Source of the DNA: Spirochaetales bacterium
GTDB taxonomy: Bacteria; Spirochaetota; Spirochaetia; SZUA-6; JAFGRV01
Assembly: GCA_016935735.1 (NCBI GenBank)
Contig: JAFGQK010000241.1
Coordinates: 1 to 55,785, forward strand
Direction of reading: 5' to 3'
Length of the DNA stretch: 55,785 bases
The number at the start of each line of letters is the position of its first letter. Position 1 is the stretch's first letter. Below, in pieces: positions 41,584 through 49,578 of this stretch. The notes below the pieces were generated by a model that was given only the letters and a program-made list of their open reading frames with translations, ran no database searches and was not told the origin of the DNA. The position numbers and the translations under genes were made by a program.

Positions 41584-43956
41584 TTAAAATAAGGGAAAAG
41601 GCCTGTGCGTATATGTATCAAAATAAGGTTTCATGCTGAAGAAGTTGGGGTCAAAAACCGGCGCGCCGGTTTCAAAATCGAGTAATATGGTACCGGATTG
41701 ACCCAGCGGGAACATACTTTCGATTCTTACAGGACCTCTTCTTCCCATTTCAATACACTGTGCATATGTTCCCCGGTTAGAATATGGTGTGCTTGTTAAG
41801 GGGCCCAGTAAATCATGGGTGTAAACAATTTCGCCCCTCGGAATATTCCAGGGACATGGTCCAAGCTGGGCAAGGGTGTTGTCAAGGGCAAGGACAATAA
41901 GCTGGTCAACATCTGTCGGTTTCCCGGTGCCTGATCTATCCTGGAACCAGTTATATTGATTAATAATACCGGATTCATCGTTCATGACACCGTGCAGAAA
42001 AACATTGAAAAGAAGACTTAACGGTTGATCTGCCCAGGATTTCAACTCATCATCGAAAACCAGCCGCAAAACTTCCGTAATCCATGCATTCTGCAATACC
42101 CATCCATCTGACCGAACTGTTGCAGAAGCTATGGTATCCGGTCCTCCTTCAAAGAGAAAGCCATCCCATTCGTTAAGCAGATCGATCGCTTTTAGCCTGT
42201 CTTCTTCAGGGTGATTCATTACCGCTCCGGTAAAGAGTGTTTTAACAAACTTCCAGGGATTCCCTCCGACCCCGATGGAATCCGTCGATGAGATATATTT
42301 TGCAAAGGTAAGCATATCATTATAGCTGTATCGCTTTTTTTGTGTTAAATACTCTTCTACAACATGTGCCCTGTGGAAAACCCCATGAATTAATTCATTC
42401 ATATAGTTTATACCATGATCATAATCTACAGTTGGTTTATTATTCCACCCGCCGAAATAACCCTGTTCGGGATTCATGGCAAACGGCATGGGTATATATT
42501 TGACTGGTTCAGGCCATTCCTGGCTCCCGTCACCCAGCAGGGGAAGTCTGGGATCAATTCCTTCGGGACGGACAGGGTTTCTCCCGGACATCCAGTATGC
42601 AATATTTCCTTTCCGGTCTGCATAACATATGTGTGCACTGATAGGTAGTTTATGAACGGCCTTGTTGAAGTCGTGGATCGATCTACTCGTTCCAAGCCTG
42701 AGTATTCCGGTCTGGAAATTCAAATTGAACTTCCAGTGGGCACTTTTCCATGTTACAATCATGTCTCCGGGTGCATCAGGATTATACGGCATGGGATGTA
42801 TGACAGGACCATGCTGTGACCGGTACACAGGTAATGGGAAATCCTCTGCCCCGGCAACTTTAATAATTTCAACCCGGTGAAGAAAGATACTGGACGGTTC
42901 CTCCAGATAATAATCCACCGTATGGGCATGTCCTGCCTGTAATGACCATGCATGATACGGAGTTCTTCCGAGTGGAAATCCGGGTAATCCCGGGATACAC
43001 ATCCCGGAAATAATATAGCCGGGAGCTTTTATCGATCCTTCACAAACCAGAGAAGGGGTGGAAAATCCCATCTGGGGGCCACTGTAAAGAATAGGATTAC
43101 CCGTCGTTGTTTTTTTTCCTGCAAGCACCGCTGCATAACTTCCCAATTTAAGGCAGCTATTAATCCTTTTTAATTTCTTTTTCATTGAATCGATATTTTT
43201 TTTGATTTTATCCCTGGTCTTTCTGATATCTTTATAATGTACCGGATCCAGCCATTTAAATATCTCCTTCTTTTTCCCTTCCTCTTCCGGAATCATAGTC
43301 TGGGCAAGGGGATCATTCATCCAGCGCAGGTCATTGAACATGGCATAAAATTCGGTAGGGTATTTCTGTGCCAGTTCCTGTAATAATACAGCATTATCGA
43401 TTTGTCCGGTCTGTAAAGTTTCCGGGTCAAATTGCCGCATAATCGAGACCCCTGTTGCCAGAATATCAGTGACCGACCAATAATCAGGGATAAACGTTTG
43501 GCCGGTAAGATTTCCAATTGCATGAAATTCAAAAGGCAATAATGCAGGATTTTGTACTACTTCGGTAATCCGGCGGTTGATTCCATTCACATATGCCCGG
43601 ATCATAATTTTTTCCCCGCGTCCCAGTTCCCTGTAACCTGTTTGCATTTCTTCTTCGCTGTACCCGATTGTCCGCATAAAAACATCGACTTCTATAAAAT
43701 CCGGGCCAAATATTTCTGCAAGCCGGCCTTTCGCCGCCCTCCTGAAGGTTTCAAGCTGCCAAAGACGGTCTTCTGCAATGCAGTACCCCATTGCTTCAAA
43801 CGCCCCATAAAAACTTCTTGATTCAATAAACCACACACCATTCGCATCCCGTCGTACTTTCGTACCGGGATAGCAGTTTTCACTCCATATAACCACATTA
43901 ATGAAATTAATGATGATGAATACGCATAGAGTGAGTTGAAATATTCTTTTTTTCAT
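41584..43956 (-). CDS. Exported penicillin-acylase family hydrolase (S45, Ntn fold)
   Basis: The 790-residue protein has a signal peptide (RIFQLTLCVFIIINFINVV), an alpha-subunit-like region (GYCIAEDRLWQLETFRRAAK is highly typical), a charged spacer (about 220-270) and then LGSYAAVLAGKKTTTGNPIL, where Ser273 is the expected autoproteolytic N-terminal nucleophile of the beta subunit. Motifs further on (IAYWMSGRNPVR, GYFGGWNNKP) complete the S45 pattern. Such enzymes hydrolyse amides such as beta-lactam side chains or acyl-homoserine lactones in the periplasm; the substrate here is open. The usual Asn-Trp after the Ser is replaced by Tyr-Ala. Confidence 0.88.
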   Translation of the reverse strand: MKKRIFQLTLCVFIIINFINVVIWSENCYPGTKVRRDANGVWFIESRSFYGAFEAMGYCIAEDRLWQLETFRRAAKGRLAEIFGPDFIEVDVFMRTIGYSEEEMQTGYRELGRGEKIMIRAYVNGINRRITEVVQNPALLPFEFHAIGNLTGQTFIPDYWSVTDILATGVSIMRQFDPETLQTGQIDNAVLLQELAQKYPTEFYAMFNDLRWMNDPLAQTMIPEEEGKKKEIFKWLDPVHYKDIRKTRDKIKKNIDSMKKKLKRINSCLKLGSYAAVLAGKKTTTGNPILYSGPQMGFSTPSLVCEGSIKAPGYIISGMCIPGLPGFPLGRTPYHAWSLQAGHAHTVDYYLEEPSSIFLHRVEIIKVAGAEDFPLPVYRSQHGPVIHPMPYNPDAPGDMIVTWKSAHWKFNLNFQTGILRLGTSRSIHDFNKAVHKLPISAHICYADRKGNIAYWMSGRNPVRPEGIDPRLPLLGDGSQEWPEPVKYIPMPFAMNPEQGYFGGWNNKPTVDYDHGINYMNELIHGVFHRAHVVEEYLTQKKRYSYNDMLTFAKYISSTDSIGVGGNPWKFVKTLFTGAVMNHPEEDRLKAIDLLNEWDGFLFEGGPDTIASATVRSDGWVLQNAWITEVLRLVFDDELKSWADQPLSLLFNVFLHGVMNDESGIINQYNWFQDRSGTGKPTDVDQLIVLALDNTLAQLGPCPWNIPRGEIVYTHDLLGPLTSTPYSNRGTYAQCIEMGRRGPVRIESMFPLGQSGTILLDFETGAPVFDPNFFSMKPYFDTYTHRPFPLF

Positions 43957-44063
43957 AGTAACTCCTTTTCGTCATTTTTTCACATTATTATATTACTATA
44001 TTTTTTTTTAAAAGGCAAATTTTTTGTTAATTATTTATCAATTCAAGTAAAAGTATGTTAAAA

Positions 44064-44213
44064 GAGCCAATTGCAAGAATCCAATAATATTTAAGGAATT
44101 TTTGCAAGAGGCTTCGGAGTATTTTTATTTTATTATACTAAAAGGAAATAAAAATACTTCACTGTTGTCGAGGTTGGTTCTTGCAGTAAATATAATATTT
44201 TTGCAGGAACCTC
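44064..44213 (-). repeat. R2 triple-hairpin repeat, copy B
   Basis: This copy has exactly the 150-base length of copy A and is in the opposite orientation. Reading the minus strand it begins GAGGTTCCTGCAAAAATAT and ends ATTGGATTCTTGCAATTGGC before TC. It starts 14 bases after the folE stop and lies within the 270-base gap before the acylase gene, where it may serve as a terminator for the folate operon. Confidence 0.8.
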
Positions 44214-44226
44214 AAAAAATAAAAAA

Positions 44227-44787
44227 TTATCCTTTGTCAATAAGATTCAGGAACTCTTCCCTTGTTGGAGGATCATTATGAAAACTCCCCAAAACAGATG
44301 ATGTCACCATCGAAGAATTTTGTTTTTCCACCCCCCTCATCATCATACAAAGATGTTTGCAATCCATAACTACACCAATACCCTCTGCATCGACCTCTGC
44401 CATTATCGCATGAGCAATCTGGGCTGTAAGCCGTTCCTGGATTTGAAGCCTGCGTGCGAATACATCAACAATTCGTGCAAGCTTGCTTACCCCGAGTACC
44501 TGTGTCCGGGCAATATAGCCAATATGACATTTCCCGAAAAAAGGAAGCATATGGTGCTCGCAAAGACTATACACTTCAATATCTTTTACAATGATCATAT
44601 TGTTCACCTCTGATGTAAATTTGGCATTATTAATGATTTTACTTACATCAAGATGGTATCCACTTGTTAAAAAGTTAAATGATTCAGCAACCCGCCTGGG
44701 AGTATTTAACAGACCTTCCCTGTCTGGATCCTCACCAATCTCAATAAGGAGTTGGCGGATCAATCCTTCCACTTTTTTCTTATCCAT
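44227..44787 (-). CDS. folE: GTP cyclohydrolase I
   Basis: The 186-residue enzyme converts GTP to dihydroneopterin triphosphate, the first step of folate synthesis. Family signatures are clear: VYSLCEHHMLPFFGKCHIGY with the zinc Cys and His residues, SKLARIVDVFARRLQIQERL and GVVMDCKHLCMMMRGV with the second Cys. Its start overlaps the folK end by eight bases. It is the last gene of a minus-strand folate operon. Confidence 0.97.
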   Translation of the reverse strand: MDKKKVEGLIRQLLIEIGEDPDREGLLNTPRRVAESFNFLTSGYHLDVSKIINNAKFTSEVNNMIIVKDIEVYSLCEHHMLPFFGKCHIGYIARTQVLGVSKLARIVDVFARRLQIQERLTAQIAHAIMAEVDAEGIGVVMDCKHLCMMMRGVEKQNSSMVTSSVLGSFHNDPPTREEFLNLIDKG

Positions 44788-45298
44788 GGTTAATTCCTTT
44801 CCTGATCTGGTTTGTTATATGGCAGGCCGGTTCCATATGCTTATTATGCATGCTTTCTGCTATTTCCTTTATTGTTTTCCCTGTATCCGGCAGAACAAGT
44901 CCAGGAGTAATTTCCCATAATGGAATACATAGAAAGGGTCTTGTATATACCCCGAGATCCGGGATAGTAAGGGTTTCTGTTCTTATAATTTTATCCCCGT
45001 AAACCAGGATATCAAGATCAATAGGCCGTGAAGCATACCTGTCATTACTCCTGGTCCGTCCTAATATCAATTCAATCTGTCTTAAAATATCAAACTTTAA
45101 ATCATATGGCTCAATTGTCGTGCCGATTTTCCACACCCCATTACAGTACATATCCTGGTCCCTGTGCTTAAGGGGAGGAGTATAATAAAATGTTGAAGTG
45201 GTTTTTACCAATACTTTTTCCTTAAGAAGGAGTAAAGCCTCCCGGATATTTTTTTCCGGGAAGATATTGGATCCGACACCAATATACACATCTGGCAT
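44780..45298 (-). CDS. folK: 2-amino-4-hydroxy-6-hydroxymethyldihydropteridine pyrophosphokinase
   Basis: The 172-residue enzyme transfers pyrophosphate from ATP to 6-hydroxymethyl-dihydropterin. It shows the HPPK pattern: VYIGVGSNIFPEKNIREAL, VDIRT-like YCNGVWKIGT and RYASRPIDLDILVYGD. Its start touches the stop of folB, and its end overlaps folE, so the three are translationally coupled. Confidence 0.95.
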   Translation of the reverse strand: MPDVYIGVGSNIFPEKNIREALLLLKEKVLVKTTSTFYYTPPLKHRDQDMYCNGVWKIGTTIEPYDLKFDILRQIELILGRTRSNDRYASRPIDLDILVYGDKIIRTETLTIPDLGVYTRPFLCIPLWEITPGLVLPDTGKTIKEIAESMHNKHMEPACHITNQIRKGINHG

Positions 45299-45678
45299 TA
45301 TACATTATTTCCTGTTCTGGTAATTTCCACACTTACCGTTCGCGCATAAGTAAGTGCAAAGGGTTTATCCACCCGTACTGTTACTTGTTTTACCAGGGAA
45401 TTCTCCAAACAAATTCCTGCAATACTTTCTGCAAGGTGTTCTATAAGATAGTATGATGAGTTTTTTATCAATTTTATAATTGATATTTTTAGTTTTTTAT
45501 AATCAACAGTATCTTCGATATTGTCACTTTTACAGGCTTTTGAAAGGTCGGCATAAATGATAATATTAATAATAACATCCTGCTGGTTAAGTCTTTCATC
45601 TTCATTTATTCCAATAATACAGGAGAGCTTCATATCCTGGATATAAATCCTGTCCAATTTATTGTATTCATGATTCAT
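45298..45678 (-). CDS. folB: Dihydroneopterin aldolase
   Basis: This 126-residue enzyme cleaves dihydroneopterin to hydroxymethyl-dihydropterin and glycolaldehyde. Motifs include CIIGINEDERLNQQDVIINI, TVDYKKL, the Glu of YLIEHLAESIA and the closing VRVDKPFALTYA. The start at 45678 has GGAAGG five bases upstream and lies 13 bases after the stop of the SDR gene; the open frame that reaches 45783 overlaps that gene and is not used. Confidence 0.93.
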   Translation of the reverse strand: MNHEYNKLDRIYIQDMKLSCIIGINEDERLNQQDVIINIIIYADLSKACKSDNIEDTVDYKKLKISIIKLIKNSSYYLIEHLAESIAGICLENSLVKQVTVRVDKPFALTYARTVSVEITRTGNNV

Positions 45679-45691
45679 AATTACCTTCCAT

Positions 45692-46420
45692 CTAATAGAC
45701 ACATCCCTTAAGATGACGTCCGCCATCAACATAAATAATCTGTCCTGTAATAAATTCTGCCTTGAGTAAAAATATAACAGCATCTGCTATTTCTTTTAAC
45801 GTCCCATATGCCTGGAGTGGATTGGTATATTTCATTTTATCAAGGAATTCAGGTCCCTGGCCCGGGGGTGGGAGGATAAGTCCGGGTGCAACGGCGTTTA
45901 CCATTATCCCGGGTGCAAATTCAATAGCCATTAACCTGGTAAGGTCATAAAGCATCCGTTTACTTAAATGATATGATACATGCCTGCTGTCATAATCTGT
46001 TATTCGTGCATCAAGAAGGTTGATGATCTTTCCTTTTCTGTTTTGCCCTGCAAATTTCCGTGAAAGAAATAAAGGGGCAAGAGTATTAACACTGATATTT
46101 TCGAACAACCCCCGGGCAGTAAAGTTGATGAGTGTATCATCTGGAAATAGTGATGCATTATTTATCAGATAATCGATGGAACCACATGCTGATAGTGCCT
46201 TTTCAAAAAGTTCTTCTCCTTCATCCTGGCTGGACAAATCTGCCTGGAAAATCCAGGTTCTGACCCCGGTTTCTTTAAGCCGTGTATTAAGTTCTTCTGC
46301 TTCCTGCCCGGATCTATTATAATGGAGTATTATATCTATTGATTCTTCTGCAAAACGGCAGGCTATTGCCTGCCCTATCCTTTTTGCGGCACCGGTAATA
46401 AGAGCTTTCTTTCCTTTCAT
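45692..46420 (-). CDS. Short-chain reductase, probably FolM/pteridine-reductase-like
   Basis: The 242-residue SDR has the cofactor loop ALITGAAKRIGQAIA, whose GAAKRIG form is typical of pteridine reductases and FolM, an NNASLF motif and the catalytic YHLSK. It heads the folB-folK-folE run, which argues that it reduces a pterin or dihydrofolate with NADPH in place of, or beside, a DHFR. A plain FabG-like reductase is the alternative. Ribosome-binding site weak. It begins 27 bases after the rubredoxin stop and may share its transcript. Confidence 0.82.
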   Translation of the reverse strand: MKGKKALITGAAKRIGQAIACRFAEESIDIILHYNRSGQEAEELNTRLKETGVRTWIFQADLSSQDEGEELFEKALSACGSIDYLINNASLFPDDTLINFTARGLFENISVNTLAPLFLSRKFAGQNRKGKIINLLDARITDYDSRHVSYHLSKRMLYDLTRLMAIEFAPGIMVNAVAPGLILPPPGQGPEFLDKMKYTNPLQAYGTLKEIADAVIFLLKAEFITGQIIYVDGGRHLKGCVY

Positions 46421-46446
46421 AGTATCTGATTATTCAGGGATGCTAC

Positions 46447-46608
46447 TTACTTTATTGGAGAAAAATCATCTTTTGATGCGCCGCATTCCGGGCATACCCA
46501 GTCGTCGGGAAGATCTTCGAAAGGCGTTCCAGGTGATATATCATTATCCGGATCACCCTTTGCAGGATCATATACATACCCGCAAATATCACATCTATAC
46601 TTTTTCAT
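46447..46608 (-). CDS. Rubredoxin
   Basis: This 53-residue protein, too short for a usual ORF cut-off, is a complete rubredoxin: [20 protein letters not shown] and [14 protein letters not shown] give the two CxxCG iron knuckles. AAGGAGGA stands before the ATG. Rubredoxin passes single electrons, often to flavodiiron proteins or rubrerythrin. The gene that follows upstream on the same strand is exactly a flavodiiron gene, but broken, so this rubredoxin has probably lost its original partner. Confidence 0.96.
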   Translation of the reverse strand: MKKYRCDICGYVYDPAKGDPDNDISPGTPFEDLPDDWVCPECGASKDDFSPIK

Positions 46609-46633
46609 CTTATCCTCCTTAAAGAATTATGAT

Positions 46634-47141
46634 TTACCCGATCTTTAGCTTCTCTGCAAGCTCGACTCCCCTGTTAAAGCAGTCTTTCAATATATCCGCA
46701 TCGGGTACATACTTTGCCTTTATCCCAGGACCGGTGAGTTCCACCTTCATCTCCGAAAGAATTTCCTCTATCTGTGTAATTGATTCATCGCTCCACCCAT
46801 AGGATTCGAATGCAAATCCAATCAGATTCTTTGGTTTTAAGCCTTTAACATAGTATAACATATCTGCAACGCTGGGAAAAAGATTGTTATTCATGGTGGG
46901 GAACCCGACAACCAGTGCCCCGGCTGTAAAATTCGCTTAAAGGCAGGAGTTTCACTTCTACTCCCTTTTCCATCATCCCATCTGCTATTGAACGTGCCAT
47001 AATTTCCGTGCTTTTCCACATTGTATCGTAGGTCGTTCCCCTGCCAGTGGAATATCCATGAAAATCGCGTAAAGACCAGTCAATAGCCCCTACCCAATAG
47101 ACATTATCGGTTATTTTAGCCGCTATAAATGGTTTATGCAT
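46634..47141 (-). pseudogene. Flavodiiron protein (FprA/ROO type) pseudogene
   Basis: The minus strand encodes two pieces of a flavodiiron protein. The first (from 47141) gives the usual start [20 protein letters not shown] to RGTTY and then jumps directly to the flavodoxin domain [19 protein letters not shown]. The whole metallo-beta-lactamase di-iron domain, about 240 residues, is absent. A second defect lies near 46920: the LLPLSE strand runs into a shifted frame after a loss of about ten codons, and the correct frame resumes as [17 protein letters not shown] to the natural end at 46634. Intact homologues reduce O2 or NO with electrons from rubredoxin; this copy cannot. Confidence 0.9.
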
Positions 47142-47234
47142 AACCCATGCCTTTCATTCCTGTTATTTTTGTCGATTAAATATATAAAGTATAAAAAGAA
47201 ATGGCAAGCAGAAAAATAATAAAATAAACTTCAT

Positions 47235-47283
47235 GAGCCTCTTGCAAAATCCAATAGTATTTAAGGAATTTTTGCAGGAACCT
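47235..47283 (-). repeat. R2 repeat, copy C (internal-deletion derivative)
   Basis: Only 49 bases remain: GAGCCTCTTGCAAAATCCAA at one end matches copy B, and TTTTTGCAGGAACCT at the other matches the far end of copy B. The two inner hairpins are missing and the remaining arms form one hybrid hairpin. It lies 16 bases after the stop of the pseudo-hybrid gene. Confidence 0.7.
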
Positions 47284-47298
47284 TTCATATAAAAAATT

Positions 47299-48783
47299 TT
47301 AGTTTTTAAAGCAATTTACCAGTTCCACCCTGTTCTGAACATTACATTTTTTATATATCATTCTTATGTGTTTTTTCACCGTATGCGTGCTTAAATAGTA
47401 TTTTACTGCTATTTCTTTTGTCTGTAGTCCCCGTAATAGTTCTCTTAATATATTTTTTTCCCTTGGGGATATCCTGTACAGGATACATTTCTTTTCAAAC
47501 TGCAGGAATTCATCATCCCCGTTTCTTCTTAAAAGTATTGATATTTTTTCCTCTATCCTCTTTCTCTGTAATTCTATAAAAACCTTTCGATTTTCTAAAA
47601 AGGATCTTACCTTTTCAACAAACTCTTCCATATGGAAAGGTTTATCAATCACATCAATAATTCCTTTTTTAATCGCTTTTATTTTTTCCTGTTTATTTGT
47701 TAAAGTATCCAGGAAAAAGACAGGAATGTCTTTGAATTTCTCATCCTTTAAAAGATGATGATAAAACTCATAACCATTCATTTTTTTCATATTAATATTG
47801 GATATAATAATATCCGGTTTGGGAATTCTTTTAATTTTATCCAGTGCTTCTTCTCCATTTGTTGCATGAAAAATATTATAATAGCTTTTCATGCATTTAT
47901 TTATATTTATAATAGTATCTTTATTGCTTTCAAGAATGAAAACAGTTTGCTTTTCCTTTTCATAACTCCCTTCGGGAAGCTTTTTCGCCATTCCTGTATC
48001 CGGCAGTTTTACCGTTGTCTGTTTGATTTGTTTTATTCCCGGCTTTTCTCCTTTTGGGAAAATAAGGGAGACTATTACCCGATTGTCCGGTTTCCTTTTT
48101 ATTTTAATTTTTCCCTGTATAGAATCAATGAAATGTCTGATAAAAAACAACATGGTCCCGCGACTCTGAATATTATTCTCCCCGAGATTACAAATTGACA
48201 GGAATTTCTCTTTTATTCGTTCTTCTGTTATTCCCGGTCCATGAACCTTTATATGTAGGAGTATCTTTGTATGGGTTTCTTTAACAATAACCCTGATCCT
48301 GCCGTTTTCCCCGGTACAGGTAAAAATATTATAGAGAAGAATGGTAATCATCTTTTGGAACATAACATGATTCGTTCTTAAATACAGAGATTCTGTACAT
48401 ATATATGATAGATGGATTTTCTTAATTATAGCTAAAAGGTGAAATAACTTGATTTTATTTGCCAGAATTTTTGAAATATTAACGAGTGAATACGGCTTAA
48501 AAGCACAACTATGTTGAATCTTCTGGAAAGCAGGAAACCTCGCATTATGCTTGAACATTTTAATTACATGATATGTTAATGCCTTTATGACTTCTTCTTC
48601 TTTTTTTAGCTGTAACAAAAAAAATTTTTTCTTTTTTTGTAAATATATGGTAACAAGAATGATAAAAACAAACAAAATCCCAACAATTATCACCTTTATT
48701 ATTTCATTAACAGTGGAAAGCTGTGTAAAAAGCACGGGAAAAATGTACTTGATTTTGAAATACATTTGTAATACTATGTACAT
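47299..48783 (-). CDS. Pseudo-hybrid regulator: degenerate kinase, receiver without Asp, LuxR HTH
   Basis: The 494-residue protein has one membrane helix (about 27-48), then a histidine-kinase-like ATPase region with no HisKA His. The N-box is kept (LLYNIFTCTGENGRI), but the G1 box reads VHGPGIT (Asp replaced by His) and the G2 box reads RGTMLFF. The receiver (about 285-400) has LESNKD for the acidic pocket and ISNINM, with Asn329 where the phospho-Asp should be; the KPF lysine remains. A LuxR-type helix-turn-helix (SPREKNILRELLRGLQTKEI) closes it. It resembles a shortened copy of the kinase at 26.2 kb. It is divergent from an XRE regulator. Confidence 0.82.
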   Translation of the reverse strand: MYIVLQMYFKIKYIFPVLFTQLSTVNEIIKVIIVGILFVFIILVTIYLQKKKKFFLLQLKKEEEVIKALTYHVIKMFKHNARFPAFQKIQHSCAFKPYSLVNISKILANKIKLFHLLAIIKKIHLSYICTESLYLRTNHVMFQKMITILLYNIFTCTGENGRIRVIVKETHTKILLHIKVHGPGITEERIKEKFLSICNLGENNIQSRGTMLFFIRHFIDSIQGKIKIKRKPDNRVIVSLIFPKGEKPGIKQIKQTTVKLPDTGMAKKLPEGSYEKEKQTVFILESNKDTIININKCMKSYYNIFHATNGEEALDKIKRIPKPDIIISNINMKKMNGYEFYHHLLKDEKFKDIPVFFLDTLTNKQEKIKAIKKGIIDVIDKPFHMEEFVEKVRSFLENRKVFIELQRKRIEEKISILLRRNGDDEFLQFEKKCILYRISPREKNILRELLRGLQTKEIAVKYYLSTHTVKKHIRMIYKKCNVQNRVELVNCFKN

Positions 48784-48923
48784 GCTGTTCTCTCCTGTTC
48801 AGGATATTAATGTGGTGGGTGAATAATCTTTTGCACGGGATATTCACTCACCCGGGAACAGTTATTATAAATACACCGGTTTATATCGGGCACAGTAGTT
48901 ATTCATTATTTTATTCCTTGTTT

Positions 48924-49049
48924 ATTCTGTATAGAATATATATATTTACTATACATTTGTTATGTAATCACTTTATTCCAAATGAAAAATTTTGTCAAGT
49001 TTTTTTAAAAAAAATAATTATAATCTTGTTCATTTATTCTATATGGAAT
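48924..49049. promoter_or_regulatory. Two palindromic operator-like sites before the XRE gene
   Basis: ATTCTGTATAGAAT (48924-48937) is a perfect palindrome and ATTCTATATGGAAT (49036-49049) is the same with one mismatch; both are followed by ATA. They are 112 bases apart. The second sits 25 bases before the XRE start codon and would block it. A weaker TTCCAAATGAA lies between. TATAAT at 49019 is a possible -10. The sites probably bind the XRE protein itself and may also affect the divergent pseudo-hybrid gene. Confidence 0.65.
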
Positions 49050-49073
49050 ATAATAATGACAAGGAGGAAACAA

Positions 49074-49541
49074 ATGGCAATACCTGGTGAAATCATAAAA
49101 CAGGCAAGAGAATCCCGGGGCAAAAGCCAGCATGACCTGGCTGAAATAATTGGCAAATCCCAGGGTTATATTGCCAAACTGGAAAATAATAATATGAAGG
49201 GTGGAATTAAAGGTGATGAGCTTTTGCTTATTGCCGAATATCTAGAATTTGATCCGCGGATATTTAATGGACGGATTTCAATAAAGGATGGTGATTTAAA
49301 ATATTCAGGATATAAACAGACAATATCAGAGCTTATAAAGGAAGTTCATTCTCTCCGGGGAAAATACAACCTGGATTATGAAGATGACCTTGTCATGTCT
49401 ATTAATAAGAAACCTGCCTTAAAAAAGCTTCTTTTAATGGCACAAAAATGGCCGGAGGAAAAAATAAAAAGGATGACAGATCTTGCATTTGGATATTTTT
49501 CCGGGGTTATGGACAGGGAAGAAGATCAGGATCAAGAATAG
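49074..49541 (+). CDS. XRE-family transcriptional regulator
   Basis: The 155-residue protein has a Cro/CI helix-turn-helix at its start (EIIKQARESRGKSQHDLAEI, IGKSQGYIAKLENN) and a helical C-terminal part with no catalytic motif that may dimerise. AAGGAGG lies six bases before the ATG at 49074; the open frame extending to 48810 is non-coding promoter DNA. Two palindromes upstream suggest autoregulation. Confidence 0.88.
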   Translation: MAIPGEIIKQARESRGKSQHDLAEIIGKSQGYIAKLENNNMKGGIKGDELLLIAEYLEFDPRIFNGRISIKDGDLKYSGYKQTISELIKEVHSLRGKYNLDYEDDLVMSINKKPALKKLLLMAQKWPEEKIKRMTDLAFGYFSGVMDREEDQDQE

Positions 49542-49544
49542 TAT

Positions 49545-49569
49545 CCGGGAATTACGATTATATTCCCGG
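49545..49569. terminator. Hairpin between convergent XRE and PQQ-like genes
   Basis: CCGGGAAT (49545-49552) pairs with ATTCCCGG (49562-49569), 8 bp with a 9-base loop. It lies four bases after the XRE stop and ten before the end of the convergent gene, so it can serve both, though T-runs are missing. Confidence 0.5.
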
Positions 49570-49578
49570 GAGCACATG

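Noticed and set aside
48810-49073. N-terminal extension of the XRE protein
   Set aside because: The stretch contains the two operators and promoter DNA; its translation is hydrophobic and Ile/Tyr-rich, unlike a real domain.
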